DNA from: Cupriavidus sp. 2SB
GTDB lineage: Bacteria; Pseudomonadota; Gammaproteobacteria; Burkholderiales; Burkholderiaceae
Length of the DNA: 64,000 nt
Assembly: GCF_005503625.1 (NCBI RefSeq)
Contig: NZ_SCMX01000024.1
Coordinates: 23,168-87,167 of the forward strand
Reading direction: 5' to 3'
Made by a program: the position numbers and the translations under genes. A model generated the notes under the pieces. It was not told the origin of the DNA. It made no database searches and was given only the letters and a program-made list of their open reading frames with translations. Each line of letters starts with the position of its first letter. The stretch's first letter is position 1. Shown here in pieces: positions 26,700 through 35,843 of this stretch.

Positions 26700-27185
26700 A
26701 TGTCAATCGCATTGATCCTCAAAGCCGGCGAAGGCTCCATCTTCCCGAACCACGCAAAGACGTCCGACAAGGACCCGCTGTTCCTTGGGTGGATGGAGTT
26801 TCCCCTCGACGAACAGAAGAAAAACTCCCTCCGCCTCGATGTCGCTGTCTGGCGGAAAAGTAACGGCGGCAAAGACTTCTACTCGCTGTCCATCGGCGGT
26901 ATTCCTGCCACCCTCTTCAAGGAAGAGAAGCAGGACAGGCCGGAAAGCTGCCCTGACTACGCCGGCAGCTTTGGCTTCGGCCGAGAGATGCGAATCGCCG
27001 GCTGGCGCAAGAAAACGAAGGAGGGCGACAACCCTTACATCAGCATCTCGGTAGTCGAGAAGAAGGCCGCCGCGAACAGTGAACCTGCGCAAGCGCCGGC
27101 AGCCGCCAAGGAGCAAAAGGCTCCCCCCAGGCAACCGGCCCCGTCGCAAGAAGCAACCGGACACCCTGGATTTGACTTCATCTAA
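26700..27185 (+). CDS. Small protein with SSB-like acidic tail
   Basis: A 161-residue protein with CAGGAGAACCTC before the ATG. The first 125 residues are beta-rich (SLRLDVAVWRKSNGGKDFYSLSIGG, then REMRIAGWRKKTKEGDNPYISISVVEKK), compatible with an OB-like or DUF736-like fold. An alanine/proline linker then ends in HPGFDFI, which resembles the acidic C-terminal peptide of single-strand binding proteins (DDDIPF). A replication-accessory role near the origin is inferred. Confidence 0.6.
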   Translation: MSIALILKAGEGSIFPNHAKTSDKDPLFLGWMEFPLDEQKKNSLRLDVAVWRKSNGGKDFYSLSIGGIPATLFKEEKQDRPESCPDYAGSFGFGREMRIAGWRKKTKEGDNPYISISVVEKKAAANSEPAQAPAAAKEQKAPPRQPAPSQEATGHPGFDFI

Positions 27186-27194
27186 CCGCAACAT

Positions 27195-27225
27195 GCCCCA
27201 CGACATTTCGTGGGGCTTTTTTTTT
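27195..27225 (+). terminator. Rho-independent terminator
   Basis: GCCCCACGA, loop CATT, TCGTGGGGC, then nine T, closing the SSB-like gene. Confidence 0.9.
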
Positions 27226-27313
27226 CCCCTTTTCCACGGATCGAACGAAGCAGCCCATACCTATAATCGCGCGTTCACCATTTGAGGGCGGGCCAGAGGT
27301 CCGAGAGCGGACA

Positions 27314-29911
27314 GTGGAGGAGAAGAGACCATCACAAGGCAGGTACGGCCGATCGGCGCGACGCCTTGCCATTGCTACAGGCGTCCTGTCGAGCCTATTG
27401 ATTACGAGCATCTCCGTCCACGAAGTGATCGACTTCAGGCGGCGGGAATACGCTGAAGCACGAGAGAGCCTGGCCGTCTTTTCATCCGCCCTGACCCGAC
27501 AGGCGGCAGAAATCCTGCGGAGCCAAAAAACAGTAGTTAGGCAGGTGGCTCGTACGTTGAATGGCGACAGCAATGCTTCCAACGTCCACGAGCGCATTGC
27601 AATCGCAAGGGCCACAACGGCGAACACCTGCGTTGCCCGACTCTTCCTATACACCTTGACTGGTGCACTTGAGCTCGATACCTCAGGCACTCCCGAGCCA
27701 CAAGCTCCTCTCGGGCCGAGCAAAGAGCTCCTGACTCAAGCAGTCAGCTACATCGTCGATGGACCAGTTCCGGGTCTGCCGTACCAAATCTCAATCTCTG
27801 AAGGCCTACTTGGCGGCAACGGCCAATACCGCTGGCTCGCAACATCCTGGATTGACTTCGACCCCTTCGCGCAGACAGTGGCCGCGATCACACGCGATAC
27901 CGGTTACCAAGTCGCACTTGCCACTGAAGACGGTCGCATCCTCTATCGCTTTCCAGAGTCCGCTCGCTTTGATTCCCAGGAGATTCGCCAAGGAGCGTTC
28001 GATGCATGGGGCAAAGCCGCGAGCCACGCTCCGAGTCGCGAGCTTCCCGCCGGCGCAGGCGTTGAGAGCGTCATAACACGGATCGAGGGCGCACCGCTTG
28101 CTTTACAGATCGCATTGCCGACGCAGACAGTGGACACGGCCTGGCGGCGCCGCGCATCGTACCTCGCTGTACTTTCAACAGCCGGCATGGGCCTGATCTG
28201 GCTTATCATTGCGACAATCCTCCGCCAGGTTAAGCAAACAGAACGTGTCGCCGAGTCCGCGGAACGCGGCGAAGCCATGTTCGTCGACGTCTTGTCGCGG
28301 CTACGTGATGCCGTCATTGCTACCGACACAAAGGGCACGATTCGCTTTGCGAACTCGAATGCCTTTATTGCTCTAGCTGCCACCTCAAAGCATCAATTGA
28401 TTGGCCAGCAGATTCAGACCTTGCTCCCTCCTGAGGTATGGAAGGGCTCGCCTTTAGGCACGGGCGGAAATCCACGCCAAGAGGCATCACACGAGTGGGC
28501 GGGCTCCTTGCCAACCCTTGCAGGATCTTCGTTCGATGCCGAAGTCCGCATCTGCGGCAACGGCCTCCACGGAACCGATGGTCTCGTAATTACAATTCAT
28601 GACGCCAGCGAGAGAAAGGCCTTCGAGGCTCGAGTTGTTGAGGCGGCTACCATCGATCCGGTCACGAACGTCTCAAACATGCACGCGTTTCGCGACAGAC
28701 TTGATCGACTATTCTTGTCCGAGAGCGATCGCGACCAATTCCACGCCGTTTTGGCGGTGCAGCTCTCCGCTCCTCAAGGTGCACCGCTTGATGACTCGAT
28801 TTGCGCATTGGCGGCAGATCGATTGACCACGAGCATTCGCGATTCCGACTCAGTCGCTTCGGAGGGCGGCGGTCGCTTCTTTGTACTGGCAAGAAATGTG
28901 TCCGAGCCGATTGACGTTGCGATCATTGCACGTCGGATAGCTGCATGCTATGAAGCGCCGCTTACGCCAGGCGGAGAGACGCTGCGGCTTCGCGCACGGA
29001 CAGGCATCGCGCTGTTCCCCGTCGATGCGGAAACCAGTGACGCCTTGGTCGCTTCGGCTAAGAAGGCCGCGGCAACAGCAAACGCCGAGCATTTTGTCTA
29101 TGCGAATGAAGCTTGTTCACGGCAACTCGAAAGTTTGCGCGAGCAAGCCGATGCCCTGAGAACGTCGTTCGGCGCCGACAACTTGAAGCTGAACTACGCC
29201 CCGATGGTCTGTCTGAAGAGTAACGTCATCGTCGGCGCTATCGTAACGCCACTGGTCAGCAGCAATGGGCGGTACATCCCACTCGCTCGTCAGAGCGCCA
29301 TACTTGAAGAGACGCGCATCTCTGCCCTGGCCGACGGGTGCGTGCTGAGATCGTTGCTCGCAGATCTTCGCGCCTGCCAAGCTATTCCCGCCCCACGCTT
29401 GCTGATCGTGCCTGTCCACCGCGATAGCTTCACGAGGCCCGGATTTCTCAACACATTGCGAGAAGCGGTCGACGCTCTTCCGACGAAATGGGCGCTCGGC
29501 GTCAGCATTCTGGAACCCGTTGAATCAGAACACTGGACACAGGCCACGGTAGCGATCAGTGATCTCGCGACGTTCGGCGTCCAGGTGTTCCTATCTGACT
29601 ATGGCAACGGCTTAGCGTCATTGTCGCGCCTCATTGCTTCCGGAGTACAAGGCGCAATCCTCGACCGATCCCAAGCGCCGTTTATGGCTGGGCAGGACGA
29701 TGCCTTCGCCTTCGTTACCGCCGCCACGGCCGTTGCGGCTAATCTCGGCATCAAGCTCGTGGCCACGGGCGTCAAGGACGCTGAAGTCGCTTCGATGCTA
29801 GCAAAAATGGGAGTGTCGTACGCCTGCGGTCCCCTTTATGGGACCAGCTACACGGCACCAGTCCTACCCGAACCTGCGATTCGAGAGTCACAAACGACGA
29901 ATGCGCGTTAG
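27314..29911 (+). CDS. Membrane GGDEF-EAL protein, catalytically degenerate
   Basis: An 865-residue protein with a GTG start. Membrane helices near 20-37 and 282-302 flank a periplasmic sensor region; a PAS-like segment follows (about 325-435). The GGDEF site reads GGGRF (518-522) and the EAL position is not EAL (VGAIVTPL), while LSDYGNGLASLSRL replaces the DDFGTGYSSLSYL loop. So neither cyclase nor phosphodiesterase activity is expected. The inhibitory site RDSD (509-512), five residues before the signature, is intact, so it may be a c-di-GMP receptor. It precedes an intact homologue by 54 bp. Confidence 0.85.
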   Translation: MEEKRPSQGRYGRSARRLAIATGVLSSLLITSISVHEVIDFRRREYAEARESLAVFSSALTRQAAEILRSQKTVVRQVARTLNGDSNASNVHERIAIARATTANTCVARLFLYTLTGALELDTSGTPEPQAPLGPSKELLTQAVSYIVDGPVPGLPYQISISEGLLGGNGQYRWLATSWIDFDPFAQTVAAITRDTGYQVALATEDGRILYRFPESARFDSQEIRQGAFDAWGKAASHAPSRELPAGAGVESVITRIEGAPLALQIALPTQTVDTAWRRRASYLAVLSTAGMGLIWLIIATILRQVKQTERVAESAERGEAMFVDVLSRLRDAVIATDTKGTIRFANSNAFIALAATSKHQLIGQQIQTLLPPEVWKGSPLGTGGNPRQEASHEWAGSLPTLAGSSFDAEVRICGNGLHGTDGLVITIHDASERKAFEARVVEAATIDPVTNVSNMHAFRDRLDRLFLSESDRDQFHAVLAVQLSAPQGAPLDDSICALAADRLTTSIRDSDSVASEGGGRFFVLARNVSEPIDVAIIARRIAACYEAPLTPGGETLRLRARTGIALFPVDAETSDALVASAKKAAATANAEHFVYANEACSRQLESLREQADALRTSFGADNLKLNYAPMVCLKSNVIVGAIVTPLVSSNGRYIPLARQSAILEETRISALADGCVLRSLLADLRACQAIPAPRLLIVPVHRDSFTRPGFLNTLREAVDALPTKWALGVSILEPVESEHWTQATVAISDLATFGVQVFLSDYGNGLASLSRLIASGVQGAILDRSQAPFMAGQDDAFAFVTAATAVAANLGIKLVATGVKDAEVASMLAKMGVSYACGPLYGTSYTAPVLPEPAIRESQTTNAR

Positions 29912-29917
29912 AATTCA

Positions 29918-29926
29918 TAACACGTA
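29918..29926 (+). promoter_or_regulatory. TAACACGTA motif, copy 1
   Basis: One of five exact copies of this 9-mer, all intergenic. This copy lies between the two GGDEF-EAL genes, 40 bp before the second. Confidence 0.5.
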
Positions 29927-29965
29927 CTTGTAATATCCTTCGCAAACTTTCACCCTCGAATCGAC

Positions 29966-32632
29966 ATGCCCAGTGTTTCCATGACAGAACGACACGGTCG
30001 AAGCAAAAAGGCCACCACGCGGGTCTTCTTGCCGCTCGTCTATGTTGGCGCCGTCATCGGCACACTAGTGACTGGCCTCGTAGCGTACGAGATCAACGAC
30101 AGTCGAACGCAGGCGCTGAATGATGCGTCCAGGGATCTAACTGTCCTTTCGTCTGCTTCTGCAGCACAGCTAAAGAGCTATCTGGACTCGATAGGTGAAG
30201 TGCTATCGGCGGCGGGCTTGGCGAGTCAATCACTGCTGACGGCGGGCCCTGGAGGCGCGGACAACGCGCTCAGTCAAGTTCGTGCAGCCGCAGTCGGCAC
30301 CGCAATCGAAGGTATCGTGGTTGTTGGGAAGGCCGGCGTCCCTGTGCTGCATACGTACGACGATCCGGTTCCGGCCTCATTTCTGCCAGGTCAACTCGCC
30401 GTGCAGAAGCTTGAGTATCAGAGCACTGCGGGCACAGAGATCGTTGGCCCGATACTGTCAGACTCGGGCGACCGGGTTAAGGTGTATGCGGTAAAGCGAA
30501 TCAACGACCAAACAGGCGCGTTTCTCGGGGCTGTACTGACACCCCTTGATATTTCCTCGATCGCACTTGTTGGCAAGGAGGCTCTTCGCAAAGATGGTGT
30601 GACCGTCGCGGTGCTGGGAGCCGAGAGGGGAAACCTAGTTGCGCGCCTACCAGATCCCGGCGTCCTCCGTTACTTGAAACAGTACACGGAGACGGAGATC
30701 AGTCCGCAGATGGCGGGCAAGCACTCGGGGGTGGCAGTTGGCGCGAGCGCTGTTGACGGTGTCCGACGGCTGATGGCATTCGAGCGTGTCAAGGACTACC
30801 CACTTTTGGTCGTTACCTCGATGGACGAGCAAGTCGTCAATAGCGAATGGCACGCTGATGCGAAGCGAATCATAGGTATCGGTTACGCTTCACTAAGCGT
30901 GATTGCACTACTCCTGGTTGTAATGCATCGCCAGCTGAGACAGCTCATGCACCGGACAGAAGCGGTAACCGAAAGTGAGCAGCGCTTCGACCGCGTTGTT
31001 CAGCGTCTTACCGATGGCCTCTATGTACGCGACAAGGCAGGGAAGCTTCTCGTGGCCAATCGGCAGTTCGCGACGTTCTTCGGCGCGTCTGACGAAAGGG
31101 CGCTGGTCGGTGCCGACCTGGCGACAATCAACCCCCAAGCTACTTCAAAGTCCATCGCACGCCTCAATGATCAGGTGTTCTCGTCGCGTGGGAAACCCTA
31201 CATCCTTGAGTTGGAGACGGAAACCCATGATGGGCGAATGGTGCCGATGGAGTACACGCTGAGTGCCGTAGAGATTGGTGGCGTCGACTACATACTTGGC
31301 CAGATGCGCGACATCACTGCACGGCGCCAGTACGAGAGCCGACTGGTAAAGCAAGCGACGTTTGACGAGATCACCGGTTTGCCGAATCGCCGGCTGTACA
31401 TGGATCGACTCTCGAATGCCCTGCACCGTGCGAAGCGCGATGGTCGGAACGTGGCCGTAATGTTCGTTGACCTCGACCATTTCAAGAGAGTGAACGACAC
31501 GCTGGGCCACCGCACCGGCGACCAGCTCCTCGTTGCCGCGGCCGAGCGGCTTACGTCCCTTGTGCGCGATGGCGATACGATTGCCCGCTTCGGGGGCGAT
31601 GAGTTCGTTGTTTTGCTTGCAGAGGTCACCTCACCGCTGGAATGTCGTTTGCTCGCTGAGCGCATCGTCGAGGAGTTCCGGACGCCGTTCGAGCTGGCAG
31701 GCCGGCGGGTCTCTGTTACAGCGTCGGTTGGTGTAGCCGTAGCTCCGGGGGATGGAGCCGAGCCAGATCTGCTGCTGCAGCACGCTGATACCGCAATGTA
31801 CGAGGCGAAATCTGGCGGCAGGAGCGGTTTCCGGTTCTTCAACAATGAGATGAACGTACGCGTTCACGAGATGCTGCAGATTGACGGTGAAATTCGATGC
31901 GCACTGGAGCGCAATGAGATGCGCGTCTTGTACCAGCCGATCGTTGATCCTATTGCCCGCAAAGTTGTTAAGGCAGAGGCTCTTGCGCGATGGGAGTCCA
32001 CGCGTCTCGGGTCCGTGTCTCCCGACAAATTCATTCCTGCGGCCGAAGAGAACGGCACGATCGCGCAAATCGGTGATTGGGTCTTGTCCGAGGCTTGCAG
32101 GACTGCCGCCTTATGGGCCAGGGACTTGCCTGAGCCGATCGCCGTCAGCGTGAACGTCAGCGCAAAGCAGTTCAACGATCCGAGATTTGTCGACAGCGTC
32201 TTCTCGGCACTTGATGAATCCGGGCTTCCAGCTCATCTGTTGGAGTTGGAGCTCACGGAACGTATTCTGATCTCAGACGATGAGACCGCATTCGAAACGA
32301 TCGCTGCGCTGCGAGAGATGGGTGTCGGCCTGTCGCTGGACGATTTTGGCACTGGCTACTCGTCACTGAGTTACTTGACCAGATTCCCTCTGAACACTAT
32401 CAAGATCGATCGAGCGTTCGTCAGTGGCCTGGCGGAAGATTCGCAGACTCAGAACCTGACAAAGGCGATCATCGCTCTGGCAAAGAGCCTGGACCTTCAG
32501 CTAGTTGCCGAGGGCGTCGAGACGGCCGACCAAGCAAGAGTTCTGATCGCCTACGGGTGTGATCTCCAGCAAGGTTATCTCTATGGGCGACCGGCAGAGC
32601 CGTCGGCAATCCTGAATCCGAGTTGGGGGTAA
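29966..32632 (+). CDS. Membrane PAS-GGDEF-EAL protein with intact active sites
   Basis: An 888-residue bifunctional c-di-GMP enzyme candidate. Membrane helices at about 20-42 and 300-320 enclose a periplasmic Cache-like sensor. A PAS domain (about 335-450) leads into a GGDEF domain with I-site RDGD (534-537) and GGDEF (543-547), then an EAL domain with EAL at 671-673, NVSAKQF, ELTE and DDFGTGYSSLSYL. All residues for synthesis and hydrolysis are present. ATG 29966 or the internal ATG at residue 6 could start it. The degenerate neighbour may modulate it. Confidence 0.92.
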   Translation: MPSVSMTERHGRSKKATTRVFLPLVYVGAVIGTLVTGLVAYEINDSRTQALNDASRDLTVLSSASAAQLKSYLDSIGEVLSAAGLASQSLLTAGPGGADNALSQVRAAAVGTAIEGIVVVGKAGVPVLHTYDDPVPASFLPGQLAVQKLEYQSTAGTEIVGPILSDSGDRVKVYAVKRINDQTGAFLGAVLTPLDISSIALVGKEALRKDGVTVAVLGAERGNLVARLPDPGVLRYLKQYTETEISPQMAGKHSGVAVGASAVDGVRRLMAFERVKDYPLLVVTSMDEQVVNSEWHADAKRIIGIGYASLSVIALLLVVMHRQLRQLMHRTEAVTESEQRFDRVVQRLTDGLYVRDKAGKLLVANRQFATFFGASDERALVGADLATINPQATSKSIARLNDQVFSSRGKPYILELETETHDGRMVPMEYTLSAVEIGGVDYILGQMRDITARRQYESRLVKQATFDEITGLPNRRLYMDRLSNALHRAKRDGRNVAVMFVDLDHFKRVNDTLGHRTGDQLLVAAAERLTSLVRDGDTIARFGGDEFVVLLAEVTSPLECRLLAERIVEEFRTPFELAGRRVSVTASVGVAVAPGDGAEPDLLLQHADTAMYEAKSGGRSGFRFFNNEMNVRVHEMLQIDGEIRCALERNEMRVLYQPIVDPIARKVVKAEALARWESTRLGSVSPDKFIPAAEENGTIAQIGDWVLSEACRTAALWARDLPEPIAVSVNVSAKQFNDPRFVDSVFSALDESGLPAHLLELELTERILISDDETAFETIAALREMGVGLSLDDFGTGYSSLSYLTRFPLNTIKIDRAFVSGLAEDSQTQNLTKAIIALAKSLDLQLVAEGVETADQARVLIAYGCDLQQGYLYGRPAEPSAILNPSWG

Positions 32633-32677
32633 GTTACGAAGACTGCGTATCGTCGAAGCATTGGAGCCCGTGGGGTC

Positions 32678-33766
32678 CTATCGCAGTCCTCGCGCGGCAC
32701 CTGTGGTGCCTGCTGCCACGCCGTGCCGGCCGCTCGAGTCGGTATCGGCCACTCGGCAAAACATCTCTCCTTGCGTTCTCACAAGCATGAGGAGTGACTC
32801 AGGGGTCAAGAATGGGTCATTCCGTAGCATCTGCCGCATGAGCAACGTGCTGAGTGAATAGGTGTCCCCGGCCATAATTGGCACCCCTCGTACTGCCTTG
32901 CCCTTGCAGTTGACCGACAAGAAGACCTTGGAGCCCTGATTCTCCAGGGTGAACCACTTCTCGTTTGCGGCACCATGCCCCTTGCCCTCAAACTTCGGTA
33001 CCCATTGCATGAGCGTCGCCAGGACAAGCGGCAATTCTCGCTGCGACAGCTGAATCGATACCTTGTCTGCCCAGTTGTATTGCCGAGAATTGCCACTGGT
33101 TTGAGCCACCTCGATACGAACAGTTGCTTGGCCGGCGCGGGATACGTCAGTGGAGAAGCATGCCGCGGCACTTCCGCCATATACGTGCTGGCTGATGATC
33201 TCTTTGCCTTGGCCAGACTGCCTTGCCGGTTCTTCCACGCCCGGCTCCTCGGACAGAGAGGGAGAGCTCATCGGCGGGGGAATGCTCTCCCTCCTGCTCG
33301 GTTCCATCGGCCGCCCAGCCGGGATAGCCTCAGCGCCGGTGCCGGAGGGTCGAGTAGGGCTAGACTCCTGGCGGCGCCGACGAAAACCTGAGCGCTCCAG
33401 CTCGAGAAACTCGGCCATGGTCAGCCTGACGTAACGGGAGTCATCCCCCTCGTTACCGGTCTCATCCCATCGCTTGAGTCGAGCCGCAAATTGGGGACCT
33501 TCGCGCTTGCCGATCTCGATCAACACGCGTAGGGAAGGGATGCGGACGTTCAGGCGCTGTAGTCGTTGCTTCAGCTTCGGTGTAATCGAGAAGAAGATGC
33601 CTTGAAGGAACTTCAGTGCTTGCTCATTGCCGTGCTTTACATCTGCAACGGCTTGCGTGATGCGGTCTCCCTCGATGTCGTAGACGGACATGAGCATGCG
33701 GACATCGGGCGCAGGGATCTTGAGTTGCTGCAAGTCCGCACACAACGCCGCGGTATCCAGTGACAT
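32678..33766 (-). CDS. Hypothetical plasmid protein, 362 aa, two domains
   Basis: The N-terminal 130 residues are helical (LCADLQQLKIPAPDVRMLMSVYDIEGDRITQAVADV, then YVRLTMAEFLELERSGF). A proline/serine-rich linker (about 130-190) separates a C-terminal globular domain: IQLSQRELPLVLATLMQWVPKFEGKGHG, KWFTLENQGSKVFLSVNCKGKAVRGVPI, YSLSTLLMRQMLRNDPFL. No family is recognised; the C-terminal pattern suggests nucleic-acid binding but that is a guess. It has its own sigma70 promoter overlapped by TAACACGTA. Confidence 0.65.
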   Translation of the reverse strand: MSLDTAALCADLQQLKIPAPDVRMLMSVYDIEGDRITQAVADVKHGNEQALKFLQGIFFSITPKLKQRLQRLNVRIPSLRVLIEIGKREGPQFAARLKRWDETGNEGDDSRYVRLTMAEFLELERSGFRRRRQESSPTRPSGTGAEAIPAGRPMEPSRRESIPPPMSSPSLSEEPGVEEPARQSGQGKEIISQHVYGGSAAACFSTDVSRAGQATVRIEVAQTSGNSRQYNWADKVSIQLSQRELPLVLATLMQWVPKFEGKGHGAANEKWFTLENQGSKVFLSVNCKGKAVRGVPIMAGDTYSLSTLLMRQMLRNDPFLTPESLLMLVRTQGEMFCRVADTDSSGRHGVAAGTTGAARGLR

Positions 33767-33799
33767 TTCCGTTTCTCCGTCGAGTCGTACATTGACTTG

Positions 33800-33838
33800 A
33801 CTATAGCAAAGATACAGTTAGTTTATCAATACGTGTTA
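33800..33838 (-). promoter_or_regulatory. Sigma70 promoter with overlapping TAACACGTA operator
   Basis: On the minus strand: TTGATA (33829-33824), 18 bp, TATAGT (33805-33800). The motif TAACACGTA (33838-33830) abuts the -35 hexamer, so a bound protein would block polymerase. Confidence 0.65.
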
Positions 33839-33848
33839 TAGCGTCTAG

Positions 33849-34200
33849 TTAATTCTGAAGCGTTCCCCCGTAGGACGCTGCAACCTTTGCTAGGCGCACC
33901 CCGAACTTGGTAGGCCAGTCGGTCCAGGCATCTCGAAAATCAAAGCGTGCCTGGTATTGGGCTAGTGATAGACAGAGAACAAGACCTTGGCACTGTAGTA
34001 GGGATTCGCGTAAACAATGGAAACGTTGTCCTCAAAGACCCAGGAAAACTGGGTACCTTACTCCCGCCGAGCAAATCCTATGGCCCTTAGCTGGTCCTCG
34101 ACGCGACCGATATCTTCGCGGGCGCGAGCCGTATCGTATGAGGGGACATCTCGCCCAAGATGCGTGGCGTGCCGTCAGGCGAATCGACAAAAGCGAGGTT
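33849..34200 (-). pseudogene. Decayed gene fragments
   Basis: Three protein-like stretches lie in different minus-strand frames: NLAFVDSPDGTPRILGEM, then TQFSWVFEDNVSIVYANPYY, then QARFDFRDAWTDWPTKFGV ending at a stop at 33849. Each is interrupted by stops or frame changes. This fits one or two degraded genes; no family is recognised. Confidence 0.4.
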
Positions 34201-34206
34201 CCGTCT

Positions 34207-34911
34207 CTAACGGTTCACGTGCGCTTGAAGTTCCGCTTCCACTGCAGCTCGGTCGACCGCAGCAAATCTCTCGTTCCAATCGGTCTTCGCGTGATCTTCC
34301 AGGGCCTTCGTCACTGGGCATTGGTGTGCATTTCCATAGCCCATTAGGTGCCTCAGTATCCCGTCTGGATTAACGAAGCCGGACGACGCTGAGGAAAGGG
34401 AGGTCTCCGCGCCGCGCCCACAAAGCGGGCAGGGAACCCGCCGATCGTGGCTCGCAGCACCCGAATGTTGCACGATTTCGTCGAGAAACAACTTCCACCA
34501 TTCGCGCCCTTCTTTGGTAGATGTGACTCTGTACCTGCCTTCGTAGAACTCGGAGATGTGGATGGGCAGCATCTCCTCTATGGCCACGTATGCAACCTCT
34601 AGCTGCCTTCGCAATGACTCTTCGTCGTCGCGTTGCGGCATGGAGGGCCTCCTTGTACGGCATATATCCAATGTCTGGGAACTGGCAGTATCCGGCGCCT
34701 CCCCGGCGCGCAGCGCTTCGAATTGCCGCTGTAGGCTGGCAGCGAGCTGAGCCGCGAGCGCATTTGCCTCTCGCTTGCTGGCAGTTCTGAGGCTCCGCTC
34801 AATATGGCTGGGGTGTCCCTCAAAATGCTGCCGGAGGTCTTCGGGGATCTTGATCCGGAATTGGAAGTATCGGCTGTTGGGCCGTAGCCTGAGATAGGAC
34901 GGATGCTTCAT
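34207..34911 (-). CDS. DUF6538-like, recombinase N-terminal domain protein
   Basis: A 234-residue protein, ATG 34911 after GAGGAGGCAGCC. Residues 1-70 (HPSYLRLRPNSRYFQFRIKIPEDLRQHF, then SHIERSLRTASKREANALAAQLAASLQRQFEAL) match the N-terminal arm-binding domain of some phage-type integrases, but no catalytic domain follows. The C-terminal half is unrelated and holds a CPLCGRG knuckle and H/C residues (GNAHQCP) that may bind zinc. It may be a truncated integrase or a DNA-binding protein that borrowed the domain. Confidence 0.6.
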   Translation of the reverse strand: MKHPSYLRLRPNSRYFQFRIKIPEDLRQHFEGHPSHIERSLRTASKREANALAAQLAASLQRQFEALRAGEAPDTASSQTLDICRTRRPSMPQRDDEESLRRQLEVAYVAIEEMLPIHISEFYEGRYRVTSTKEGREWWKLFLDEIVQHSGAASHDRRVPCPLCGRGAETSLSSASSGFVNPDGILRHLMGYGNAHQCPVTKALEDHAKTDWNERFAAVDRAAVEAELQAHVNR

Positions 34912-35002
34912 GGCTGCCTCCTCATGATTCCAAATGCTAGGTTGTCCTTGGGACAACCGGTAGGGAATTTGGTGGGACAGCGCGCGAACCGCAAGAACCA
35001 CT

Positions 35003-35040
35003 TTGGGGGCCAGAACCCGACCTTGGCTTCTGGCCCCCAA
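35003..35040. promoter_or_regulatory. 13-bp inverted repeat in leader of the 34911 gene
   Basis: TTGGGGGCCAGAA and TTCTGGCCCCCAA are exact reverse complements separated by 12 bp. No T run follows on either side, so it is more likely an operator or RNA hairpin than a terminator. Confidence 0.55.
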
Positions 35041-35164
35041 CTTTGAACTCACGGCTTACGGTTAGAAGCAGTCATAGGACAAACGCGAACTATCGTGGAG
35101 AGGCGCAAAAGCGAAAGGCCCCTACGATCGAGCGATTCGCGGCACTCGCGCAACAATTGTGCGG

Positions 35165-35830
35165 CTACCAGATCTCGACTTCTAGCGCGGCATTGAGCTC
35201 ATGCTCAATGTCGATGCGGGTTCCGTGCAGCAGAAAATCTTCGTACTTCAGCAAACCGAGGCCGCCCATCACCATTGGAGTGCCAACCTCCATAGCGGCA
35301 GCCATCAACTTGATCTCTTCGATGTCGCTCAGTTCCGGCGTTACCACTCCATTCTTCCAGGCCAGGAGCTTGCGATAGCTGACTGCGACTTTGGTGCACG
35401 CTTCGGCAAGCGTCTTTGACCAAGTGGCCGCAATAAACTCGCCAACGATGAACTCGGGCGACCCGAAAACATCAGCACTGACCACCGAGTGGAGGTAGAG
35501 GGCCGCCTCATTCGCTCGTGTGACATCAGCCGTGCTTGGGCCTGCAAACAGGCCTGATCCCGAGATCAGCGAGTAGTCTTCCCACTTGAAAACGTCGGCG
35601 AGGAGAAACACTCTGAAGCCAGAACAGTCCAGAAACGAACTGATTGCGTCTATTCTCCTTCGCGTCAGAACGTCATAGAGATCATGGGGCTTGGTATGCG
35701 TGGGCTCATCGAAACAACTCATGAGGAGGTCGGCACTCACGCCACATGAGTGAGCCGCGGCATCGAAGTCGATGCCGAGAGCTTGGGATTGATCGATGAT
35801 TGCCTGGTAAAGGCGAAGTCCTGTTTGCAC
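35165..35830 (-). CDS. Hypothetical protein, 221 aa
   Basis: A soluble, mostly helical protein (TGLRLYQAIIDQSQALGIDFDAAAHSCGV, DLYDVLTRRRIDAISSFL, EEIKLMAAAMEVG) with no recognised family. It begins 13 bp after the stop of the HDOD gene and is probably its operon partner. Confidence 0.6.
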   Translation of the reverse strand: MQTGLRLYQAIIDQSQALGIDFDAAAHSCGVSADLLMSCFDEPTHTKPHDLYDVLTRRRIDAISSFLDCSGFRVFLLADVFKWEDYSLISGSGLFAGPSTADVTRANEAALYLHSVVSADVFGSPEFIVGEFIAATWSKTLAEACTKVAVSYRKLLAWKNGVVTPELSDIEEIKLMAAAMEVGTPMVMGGLGLLKYEDFLLHGTRIDIEHELNAALEVEIW

Positions 35831-35843
35831 GGGAAACGGTTTC

